Source: Pseudomonadota bacterium
GTDB taxonomy: Bacteria > Myxococcota_A > Polyangia > Polyangiales > Polyangiaceae
Length of the DNA: 14,511 nt
Direction: 5' to 3'
NCBI GenBank assembly: GCA_023428245.1
Contig: JAEYYX010000067.1
Coordinates: forward strand, 1 to 14,511
This document shows positions 6,560-13,404 of this stretch, piece by piece. Under the pieces are notes generated by a model. It saw nothing but the letters and a program-made list of their open reading frames with translations. It did not search any database and was not told the DNA's origin. Every line of letters starts with the position of its first letter. The first letter of the stretch is position 1. The translations under genes were made by a program, and so were the position numbers.

Positions 6560-7144
6560 ATGACCATGATAGTGAAACAAGCTGGGCTCTGGATCGCAGG
6601 CGCAGTGCTCCTCGGCGGATGCTCGAACAGCCAAGACGCGTCGCTGATAGCGAAAACGGACAGAATCGGGAGCGACTCGAGTTGCACCGAGGGGGCGACT
6701 CGTATCGTGTTCGATCCTCCGCTGAGCATGGAGGACGCGGACGAGGTCCACTACGAGGTCATCGTAGAGCCCGAGTTCGACTCCGAGACGCCTTATTTCG
6801 ATGTGCCGTTCTCCTGCGCAGCCACTCTCGACGGTGGTGAGCAGTCGACTGTTGCCTGTGATGAGGAACGACTGGCGATGGGCGGAACCGGCTCCGACGG
6901 CGACGGTCCGTTCCTTCGATTCACGGGTTTTCGCGACAGCGAGCACAAGTGGCACGATACCGATTTGGCAGCGGTATTTTGGCGCGCTCCGCCCGCAGAA
7001 AAGGCGAGGCTGACGGTGCGTCGCGACGGAGCTTTCGTCTTTTCCAGAACGGTACCGTTTGGTCTGACGACCTGCGACGGTGGCGACTCGGCCGAGGATA
7101 CCGAGGTCCGCGAGGCGCGTGTTGCGGTGGATGCCGGGACCTAA
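6560..7144 (+). CDS. Small lipoprotein, unknown function
   Basis: I do not recognise the family. The 194-residue product has a short signal peptide ending in a clear lipobox LGGC, with Cys21 lipidated. The mature part is acidic and beta-rich looking, with a few further cysteines. ATG 6560 was chosen because GAAGGG lies 9 nt upstream. An in-frame ATG at 6530 overlaps the protease stop and would add 10 non-hydrophobic residues. The 19-nt gap after the protease suggests co-transcription, so it may be a partner or chaperone of that protease; this is inference from position only. Its 3' half is overlapped antisense by a minus-strand open frame. Confidence 0.7.
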   Translation: MTMIVKQAGLWIAGAVLLGGCSNSQDASLIAKTDRIGSDSSCTEGATRIVFDPPLSMEDADEVHYEVIVEPEFDSETPYFDVPFSCAATLDGGEQSTVACDEERLAMGGTGSDGDGPFLRFTGFRDSEHKWHDTDLAAVFWRAPPAEKARLTVRRDGAFVFSRTVPFGLTTCDGGDSAEDTEVREARVAVDAGT

Positions 7145-7301
7145 AAAGCACCGCGAGCCGTCGAACTCTAGTGAGACTGCTTTCCAAGAGCTTCTGCATC
7201 GCGTCGAGCCGCTCCGTTGGGCTGGGCTTCAGGAATCGTTCGAGCTGAACTAGGTCAATCCCAGAGGGCAAATGTTCCAGCACTCGCTCCTGCCAGCTCA
7301 T
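6921..7301 (-). pseudogene. Small helical ORF with a P-T-E-R-L motif, probably truncated
   Basis: From ATG 7301 (GAGG about 4 nt upstream) the frame begins MSWQERVLEHLPSG and continues through PSPTERLDAMQKLLES. This amphipathic helical pattern is common in short bacterial proteins that start with a T/SPxxRL segment and often sit next to toxin-antitoxin-like or nucleotidyltransferase genes. Only about the first 52 codons (7301-7145) lie outside the oppositely oriented lipoprotein gene. The rest of the frame is antisense to it and has an Arg/Pro/Ser-rich shadow composition. I infer that the natural 3' end was lost at this junction. It follows vapC on the same strand by 55 nt. Confidence 0.4.
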
Positions 7302-7356
7302 CGGTCCTCGGCGCATATGCAAAGTGTGCCAGACATATTGGCTTGCGTCACCGCGC

Positions 7357-7785
7357 TCAAATCAGAGGATTTCTCACCCGCAGATTCATTCGACTGAAGT
7401 CGCGGTCGGCCGACCAGAGCTCATCGACGCCGTGGACGCTGCAGATCGCGGCGATGCGCGCGTCGTGCACCGCGGGACCGCGGACCTTCGCGACCTGGAT
7501 GACCTCGCGGAGGTGGGGCCAATAGGGACCCTCCTCTGCCAGAAGCACGAGGTTGCCACTTTCCATCCACGCTTCGATCTGATCGAGTGCTTGCGCGACG
7601 GTGCTCGGTGGTGAGTAGATGCGCGGGTGCGTGACGATCGAGTAGAACTCGTGCACACAGGGCCAAGGAATCGCCCAGGTAGCCCGCGCCTCCGCGAGCT
7701 CCACGAGCCGAGCGTACGCGATAGCATTCCACTCCGAGTCTCGGCGATGCGCGTAAACGAGAATATTGGTATCGACTGCGATCAA
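7357..7785 (-). CDS. vapC: VapC-family PIN-domain toxin (ribonuclease)
   Basis: The 142-residue product has the PIN-domain layout: Asp5 in VDTNILVYA, Glu46 in VHEF, Asp108 in HDARIAAI and Asp127/Asp129 in SADRDF. These acidic residues bind Mg2+ in PIN ribonucleases. VapC toxins cut structured RNA such as tRNA or rRNA, and are held inactive by the VapB protein encoded just upstream. The length is typical of the family. The start codon is TTG, overlapping the antitoxin stop in TTGA, a 4-nt overlap that points to translational coupling. No inactivating change is visible, so the toxin looks intact. Confidence 0.92.
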   Translation of the reverse strand: MIAVDTNILVYAHRRDSEWNAIAYARLVELAEARATWAIPWPCVHEFYSIVTHPRIYSPPSTVAQALDQIEAWMESGNLVLLAEEGPYWPHLREVIQVAKVRGPAVHDARIAAICSVHGVDELWSADRDFSRMNLRVRNPLI

Positions 7786-8030
7786 GCGCCGCGCCCCTCG
7801 TAGCTCGCTTCGGAGATTTCGCGGAATGTTTTACCGGCAAACTCGGGGCTCAAGCCGGTCCCCGAGACTCGCGCGTCACGCAGCGGCTTTCGGGGACGCT
7901 TCTTCTCGCGCTCTTCGAGCACCAAGCGCAGTCCAGCCTCGACGAGCTCACGCAGAGTCGTCGAATCGCGCCCAGCAATGGCCTTAGCTCGTTCGAGAAG
8001 CGGCTCCGGAAGCTCGACAGTTGTCTTCAT
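7782..8030 (-). CDS. vapB: VapB-type antitoxin
   Basis: The 82-residue product begins MKTTVELPEPLLERAKAIA and continues with RDSTTLRELVEAGLRLVLEE. That is the ribbon-helix-helix-like N-terminus typical of VapB antitoxins. A Lys/Arg-rich linker and a C-terminal segment with hydrophobic and aromatic residues follow, which is the part expected to wrap the PIN toxin. It should neutralise VapC and repress its own promoter. An in-frame ATG at 8042 adds four residues; neither start has a good ribosome-binding site. I chose the shorter form because family members usually begin directly with MKTT-like sequence. The 50-nt gap from the SDR gene upstream would allow read-through. Confidence 0.9.
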   Translation of the reverse strand: MKTTVELPEPLLERAKAIAGRDSTTLRELVEAGLRLVLEEREKKRPRKPLRDARVSGTGLSPEFAGKTFREISEASYEGRGA

Positions 8031-8044
8031 ACGGGTACCCATAT
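8029..8044. promoter_or_regulatory. Imperfect 16-bp palindrome at the vapB start, operator candidate
   Basis: ATACGGGTACCCATAT matches its own reverse complement at 14 of 16 positions, with a perfect GGGTACCC core. It overlaps the vapB start codon. VapB-type antitoxins bind palindromes near their own promoter, so this is a natural operator candidate, although overlap with the start codon is unusual. Confidence 0.4.
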
Positions 8045-8080
8045 CGCAAAAGATGGCTCGCCACAACGCGGCCCGGCTGG

Positions 8081-8983
8081 CTATTCTCGTTCTGCCCGAG
8101 CATCCGGAGGCGTCCGCCCCCACCGCGAGACCCCCGGCAGCGCCCGGTAGAGGACCTCGTGGTAGAGGGTGCGCGGGAGGAGGCGCCGAAGCATCGAGAA
8201 CAAGAAGGCGTCGAAGGTTCCAGAGACCCGGAGCGGCGGGCGCTTCTGCTCGATGAGGCGCGCGATGCGCGCCGCGACGCTCTCCGGCGTCGCCCAGGTG
8301 CGCCGCATGATCTTGGCGATGAAGGTCTCCATGTAGTGATAGTGGGCGTGGTAGGGCGAACGACTGTCCTCGTGCCCCTGGTAGCTGCGGCCGGTGTAAG
8401 CGACGCGCTCGAAGCCGTCCGAGTTGATGAATCCCGGCTGGACCAGGGTGACCCGGATGTTCCAAGGGCGTACCTCGTAATAAAGCGCTTCGCTCGCGCC
8501 TTCGAGCGCGAACTTCGACGCCGAATACACGGTCATGGTCGGCATCGCCATCATGCCGCCGACCGATGAGACGTTGATGATGCGTCCGTAGCGCTGGGCG
8601 CGCATGTAGGGAAGAACGAGCCGCGTGAGCTCCATCGGCCCGCGGTAGTTCACGCGCATCTGCTCGAGATGGTCCTCTTCGGTCACATGCTCGAGGACCG
8701 CCCGCGTCATCACCCCGGCGTTATTGACCAGCACATCGACGCCACCGAAGCGCACCGTGATGTTATGGATCGCTGTCTCACGACTGAGCGGGTCGACCAC
8801 GTCGAGAGGGGTGAGCATCAAATCGGGGTCTTCAAAAATGCCGAGTTCGCCGAAGCGGAAAAGCGACGACGGCCGCGCCGTCAGGACCAGGCGATAACGA
8901 CGCTTTTCGATGAGCAGGCGCGCGAGCGCCAGGCCAAGACCGTGACTTGCTCCAGTGATTAGGACAGTGGGCCGATCCTTCAT
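8081..8983 (-). CDS. Short-chain dehydrogenase/reductase (SDR) family oxidoreductase
   Basis: This 300-residue cytoplasmic NAD(P)-dependent oxidoreductase is of the classical SDR type. The dinucleotide-binding motif is TGASHGLG (10-17) and the structural motif NNAG (87-90). The catalytic residues are Ser139/Ser140 in NVSSVGG, Tyr153 and Lys157 (YSASK). Residues 35-38 (LTAR) put an Arg after the second beta strand, suggesting NADPH. The C-terminal 60 residues, with a basic LLRR segment, resemble SDRs acting on lipids or other hydrophobic substrates, but the substrate cannot be read. The start was chosen because GGGGAG lies 8 nt upstream of ATG 8983. A longer form from 9016 adds 11 residues before the first beta strand. 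It lies 97 nt downstream of the DnaJ-like gene on the same strand. Confidence 0.92.
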   Translation of the reverse strand: MKDRPTVLITGASHGLGLALARLLIEKRRYRLVLTARPSSLFRFGELGIFEDPDLMLTPLDVVDPLSRETAIHNITVRFGGVDVLVNNAGVMTRAVLEHVTEEDHLEQMRVNYRGPMELTRLVLPYMRAQRYGRIINVSSVGGMMAMPTMTVYSASKFALEGASEALYYEVRPWNIRVTLVQPGFINSDGFERVAYTGRSYQGHEDSRSPYHAHYHYMETFIAKIMRRTWATPESVAARIARLIEQKRPPLRVSGTFDAFLFSMLRRLLPRTLYHEVLYRALPGVSRWGRTPPDARAERE

Positions 8984-9080
8984 CCCGAAAGCTCCCCGCG
9001 GCCGCGCGAATCCCACGCGGCCAACTTCACCATGTATCGAATCCCTCGCCGCGGCCAGGGGGCAGGTGTGGGTCCCGCCC

Positions 9081-9974
9081 CTAGAACTTGATCGACGCGC
9101 GATCGCTCAAGTCGACGGCGGCGGACAGGGTCTCGGCGATCGCTTCGAGCTCGGGTGTCGTCGCCTTCGGCATGCGGACCAGGAACCGAACGAACAAGTC
9201 GCCTGTCTTTCCGCCGCGGGTCACCCCCTTCTCGCGCAGCCTGAGCAGCTGACCGCTCTGCGCGCCCGCAGGAATGCGCAGGCTGACGGTCCCGGTCGGA
9301 GTCGGCACGTCGACCTTCCCCCCCCGGAGCGATTCGAGCGGACTGATGGGAATATCGACCTTCAGATCGAGCCCATCCCGCTCAAAATACTCATGAGGTT
9401 TGACGCGCACGGTGAGCACCAGATCTCCCGGCGCACCGCCGGGACCGGAGGGCCCGCCGCCCTTCACCCGCACCTTGTCGCCGTCGTTCGCTCCCGGGGG
9501 CACGCGCACCTTCACGAGCCGCTCACCGACCGCGAGCTCGAGCTCCGCCCCGCGCACCGCGGAGACAAACTCGATCGTCACTTCACTCTCGACGTCGGGG
9601 CTCTTCCGCTTGCGCGCCCCGCGCGCCCCGCCGCCAAAGAGGTCGCCAAACAGATCGCCAATACCCGCGCCGCCACCGCCCCCGAAAAGATCTTCAACAG
9701 AAGCCGGTCGACCGCCACGCCGCTGATAGGAGCGCGCGACATTCGGGTTGAATCCCTCGCGCAGCCCCTCCTCCCCGAACTCATCGTACAGGGCCCGCTT
9801 CTTCGCGTCCGTGAGCGTATGATAAGCGTGGTTCACCCGCTTGAAGCGAGCCTCGATCTCGGGCTTGCCTTGATTTTTGTCGGGGTGCAGCTCGGCGGCG
9901 AGTTTCCGATACGCTTTTCGGATCTCGTCCGTCCCCGCCGTCCGCGGCACACCGAGCTCAGAGTAGAAGTCCAC
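9081..9974 (-). CDS. DnaJ/CbpA-type (class B) J-domain co-chaperone
   Basis: The 297-residue product stimulates the ATPase of an Hsp70 (DnaK) and delivers substrate to it. The J domain (1-67) contains the HPD motif at 30-32. A Gly/Phe-rich linker with repeated DLFGGG and DLFG segments spans about 76-118. The C-terminal peptide-binding domains follow (about 127-285), with VPPGANDGDKVRVKGGG in the first and IPAGAQSGQLLRLREKG in the second. The Cys-rich zinc finger of DnaJ itself is absent, which makes this a class B protein like CbpA. Length agrees with that family. The start is GTG 9974, directly before the first conserved residues DFYSELGV; no ribosome-binding site is obvious. No dnaK or grpE is in the window. 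Confidence 0.93.
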   Translation of the reverse strand: MDFYSELGVPRTAGTDEIRKAYRKLAAELHPDKNQGKPEIEARFKRVNHAYHTLTDAKKRALYDEFGEEGLREGFNPNVARSYQRRGGRPASVEDLFGGGGGAGIGDLFGDLFGGGARGARKRKSPDVESEVTIEFVSAVRGAELELAVGERLVKVRVPPGANDGDKVRVKGGGPSGPGGAPGDLVLTVRVKPHEYFERDGLDLKVDIPISPLESLRGGKVDVPTPTGTVSLRIPAGAQSGQLLRLREKGVTRGGKTGDLFVRFLVRMPKATTPELEAIAETLSAAVDLSDRASIKF

Positions 9975-10431
9975 CGACGAAACATAATGCCGAGCCGGTT
10001 CCGCTCAAGGGGAAGCGAAAACTCCCCTCGTACGTCGCTGATCGGCCCGAGCGCCCTGGAGCCGGTACAGAGCTCCCGTTTCTAGGACCGTCGCGATCTT
10101 TTTTGGAGTCGCCGATCCAACTGCCCCAAGGAGGCTCGGGCGGCGAGTGCCCGAAAAGACCCAAGCTCGAAGCCGCGCCCGGGGGTTCCGAACCTGGACT
10201 GCCACGCCACTCATTGCCGCGAGGGAAGGTCCGTCAGCTCTGCGGGGGCATGCTTCCGAGGCGGCGCGAGCCGTTGCGCCAGGCCTCGGGCAAACCCGCG
10301 AAGCCCGTCCTCCGAAAATTCCCCCGATTGGGACGTCCTATTGCAATTCTCAAAGACCTTCCCAAGATTGAAACGAATTGCCTGGGGGTGCGCATTCCGT
10401 GCATCGGGGTACCGAGGAGGAGGCGAAGACA
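9975..10431. other. Divergent intergenic region, no gene found
   Basis: These 457 bases separate the leftward DnaJ-like gene from the rightward metalloprotease gene. I see no tRNA, no convincing small ORF and no terminator. A strong ribosome-binding sequence, GAGGAGGAGG (10414-10423), lies 8 nt before the ATG at 10432 and fixes that start. Promoters for both divergent genes must lie here, but none is clear. Confidence 0.6.
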
Positions 10432-13401
10432 ATGAAACGAATCGGAGTCGGACTGGTGCTAGCCTGCGTGATGAGCTTTGCGTCGTCGGCGCGCGCGAGA
10501 CCAGGAGACCTATCACTTCGGTTTACGAAGACCTGGCCAATCCGTCTCACGGAGGGATTCCCCGGTACATGCTTCCTGAACAGCAACTATGCCAGAGTCT
10601 TCGCTGGCTCCGATCTCGTTTGGGAGACGGACCACATGTCAACACAAAACTGCATCATTTTCGAAGGTGGAGAATGCGATCCTTCTAACAACCCAACGTA
10701 CCCATTGCAGACTATCTTGAACACGGATGCGATGGTCACAAATCTTGAACGGCCGATAGGAAACGCTGACCCCGTTTCGAGATATAGAATTGAGCTGCAC
10801 GATACAGGGGACGCCTTTTGCGAAGCTCGACAGCTCGACATTGTGCCGGGAGACTCAACAGATCTCTACATTTCTGCTAACTTCCGTACCGGCGTTGTAA
10901 CCGTCGATCACCCTAGTGCGGTGGCATTGCCGAACGGTGAGACATGTATCTCGAATAGTCCGAGTGGTTCCGGCCTATGCCTCGTCGCATCGGTCGAGCC
11001 TTACGCACCGCCGACCTGCGATCCCAATGCCCCTTGCCCAGACCGATCGCTCCACGCCATTCAAGAACTTTCGCCAGGCGCCTATCTCTCACAGTTCGAT
11101 AACCTGCGTCCCATCGCGTCCTTTGTCCTGAACGAAAGCGAGGAGGCTACGCGCGGGTACGCGCAACCTGGGAACATTCCTTTCAGCCTCTCCCTCGGTT
11201 TCGGTGTTGAACTATACGCAAACACCACCCCTGACGCTCCGCCTCCGCCGAGCCCCACACCCAATCACGGTTCGCTCAGGCAAACCTATCTGCTCCATCG
11301 CACGGCGCAAGAGCGCCAACAGCGACTCGACTCCATGTCCTTCGCGGGAGAAAGGGCATGGTTTGAGGGCATAGGCGTGCCCTTGACCTACGACCCGATC
11401 AGCGTGCGCATGGCCAAGAGATCTCTAGTGGGTAATCCTCCGCCCGAGGAGCGCGAGTTTTCTTCCTTGGAGACATGGAAGCTGTCACGAGACACGCTCC
11501 TTGTTCCGGTGGATGTGATTGAGGCGTATCCAACAGGCTCTGCCCCCACGCTCGGCGAGCTTGGCGCGCGCGCTCTCTTTGATGATCCAGCACTCATGGA
11601 CCATTCATTTCCGGTGGCCGGTGCGCTCGTGGGGCTCGTAGGGGTCGCTTTCGAGGACGACCCCTTTCCTTTGAAGGAAGCTTTCTTGAACGGATCCTTC
11701 TCACCGAACTTCCGAACCGTGGCTGGGATCGTTCGACCGGACGACATTTTCGTCCAATGCGGGATCCAATTTCGGCTGCGAAGCTACACCGCGATTGAGG
11801 TGTCGGAGCTTACCTATCGCAATGGCGGTGTCGCCGAATCCGGTACGGCCTCCTCCGGGGGCCCCTGCGAGTTTATCTACGAGGACATCGGTGATAGTGC
11901 TGCGACGCAATGCTTCGTAGGATGGCAGGACAAAATAGGTGACACTTCTAACTTTCTTTGCGGGGACGAGCTTGCAAGAAAACGGGCCACCGGGCGTATG
12001 CTGGTTTCGGTCGCAAACGAGCGGTCGCCGTTCCTCCCTCGGGGAGTGCGAACGGTCTTCACCGGGCGCGTTGCGGGTGCGCGAAATGCACAATGCGACG
12101 GGGGAGACTTCAACATTGGGGTAGCCGATCCAGAGGCCGACTGGGCCGCTGCGTCCCTCGCCCTAATTAATAACGAACGGACAGCGCTCGCTCATGAGCT
12201 AGGGCACGTTCTGCTTCAAAACCCTGACCATACTCAGGAACCGAACAGTCTCATGATCGCTCGGGGATCCGGTACGCAGATCTTTGGATGCAGCGACTGG
12301 GCGCGTTCTGAGCTTGGCGCCGCCTTCAACTGCGACAACAGCTTTACGAGCGTCAACTTCAGTTGTGAAAAGATGAGGACCCGCGCCAGAAGCCTGGCCG
12401 GCCTTACAATCCCCCCACTCGACATGGAGCTCCCGCCGACTGGCTCCTCTGTTTGGACTTACGGGCGTCCGAGCTACGGGAATACGAGTCCCGCGGGTTT
12501 CGTCGATCGGCCGAGCGGAGCGGGGAAAGCGATTCAGGCGCCGAATGGGTATAGCGATATCGCGAGCCCCGTCTTTAGGACCGCAGATCTCGATCGCTTT
12601 GGCACAGAAGTTCAGGTCGAAGTGTACGTCCCAGCAGCCGTGAACAATCCCTACTGGGTGGGCAGCGTCGCGGTCTCCTTCGAGAACATCGCGACCTCGA
12701 CGTATTCCTACTTCGGGATCCTCGACCTGACGCCTCTGCCGCGAGGAGCTTGGTCGACCTTGAGCTTTGCGGTTCCGGAGAACGTCCGTACCGTTCTCCT
12801 CGGGGACCATCCGGGCGCGCTCTTCGTCGTCACGACCAATACTTCGACAGACGGAGTTCTCGTGGACAACTTTGCGTTCGCAGGGACACTCACGAATCGA
12901 ACAGTACCGCACCAATCGGGGAGCTCAGGAATGGACATCGCGACCACAGATCTTTGGAGCTTCGAGGTGGGAGCGGACTGGACCTCGAGCGCCGCTCTCA
13001 CGGCCGAACCCATCGACGTCACGCATGGCGCCCGGGCGCTCGGAGTCGAGGCATCGGGCTGGACAGTCATCACGAGTCGCGCCTTCGCGACGAGTGAGCT
13101 TCCGGTTCCGACGAGTCACCTCGGAATCGACGTATTTATCCCGGATCCGCAGCCGAACCCGTGGTGGGTCGGAGAAGTGCGCATGCTCCTCACATGCCCC
13201 TCCAGCGAAATTCAGGATGCCTTCGTCGGGAACCGACCGCTCCAGAACCTGTTTCCGAACGAATTCAACCACCTAGTGTTTGAACTCCCGTCAGACGTTC
13301 AAGCTGCGCTGTCGAGCTCGACGATTTGTTCTTTGGAGATCATCCTCAATACTCAGAACGGCGCCGGCCGTTTTATCATCGACCGCCTTGGCTTCGAGTA
13401 A
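10432..13401 (+). CDS. Secreted metzincin-like zinc metalloprotease with duplicated C-terminal beta-sandwich domain
   Basis: The 989-residue product begins MKRIGVGLVLACVMSFASSARA, a Sec signal peptide probably cut after ARA; there is no lipobox at the cut. Residues 26-400 are a large unrecognised region. The protease part lies at about 430-625. It has IFVQCGIQF (Cys443), typical of the strand region before the active site in metzincin-like proteins. The zinc motif HELGHVLLQNPDH follows (His588, Glu589, His592, His600), and NSLM (605-608) resembles the Met-turn. The third His is two residues further away than in HExxHxxGxxH. The C-terminus has two related domains (about 665-825 and 834-989). 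Both carry NP-[YW]-WVG, 170 residues apart, and end in V/I-x-D-x-x-x-F. They look like jelly-roll, possibly sugar- or surface-binding modules. Activity is inferred from motifs. It is probably co-transcribed with the next gene. Confidence 0.8.
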   Translation: MKRIGVGLVLACVMSFASSARARPGDLSLRFTKTWPIRLTEGFPGTCFLNSNYARVFAGSDLVWETDHMSTQNCIIFEGGECDPSNNPTYPLQTILNTDAMVTNLERPIGNADPVSRYRIELHDTGDAFCEARQLDIVPGDSTDLYISANFRTGVVTVDHPSAVALPNGETCISNSPSGSGLCLVASVEPYAPPTCDPNAPCPDRSLHAIQELSPGAYLSQFDNLRPIASFVLNESEEATRGYAQPGNIPFSLSLGFGVELYANTTPDAPPPPSPTPNHGSLRQTYLLHRTAQERQQRLDSMSFAGERAWFEGIGVPLTYDPISVRMAKRSLVGNPPPEEREFSSLETWKLSRDTLLVPVDVIEAYPTGSAPTLGELGARALFDDPALMDHSFPVAGALVGLVGVAFEDDPFPLKEAFLNGSFSPNFRTVAGIVRPDDIFVQCGIQFRLRSYTAIEVSELTYRNGGVAESGTASSGGPCEFIYEDIGDSAATQCFVGWQDKIGDTSNFLCGDELARKRATGRMLVSVANERSPFLPRGVRTVFTGRVAGARNAQCDGGDFNIGVADPEADWAAASLALINNERTALAHELGHVLLQNPDHTQEPNSLMIARGSGTQIFGCSDWARSELGAAFNCDNSFTSVNFSCEKMRTRARSLAGLTIPPLDMELPPTGSSVWTYGRPSYGNTSPAGFVDRPSGAGKAIQAPNGYSDIASPVFRTADLDRFGTEVQVEVYVPAAVNNPYWVGSVAVSFENIATSTYSYFGILDLTPLPRGAWSTLSFAVPENVRTVLLGDHPGALFVVTTNTSTDGVLVDNFAFAGTLTNRTVPHQSGSSGMDIATTDLWSFEVGADWTSSAALTAEPIDVTHGARALGVEASGWTVITSRAFATSELPVPTSHLGIDVFIPDPQPNPWWVGEVRMLLTCPSSEIQDAFVGNRPLQNLFPNEFNHLVFELPSDVQAALSSSTICSLEIILNTQNGAGRFIIDRLGFE

Positions 13402-13404
13402 GGC

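Noticed and set aside
9976..10002. ECF-sigma-like promoter for the DnaJ-like gene (GGAACC, 17 nt, CGTC, minus strand)
   Set aside because: The -10 element would end one base before the GTG start, so transcription would begin inside the gene. This holds only if translation starts further downstream, which would remove part of the J domain.
10165..10210. tRNA-like T-arm sequence GGTTCCGAACC
   Set aside because: The loop has an extra base relative to GTTCRANYC, and no acceptor or anticodon arm can be paired around it.
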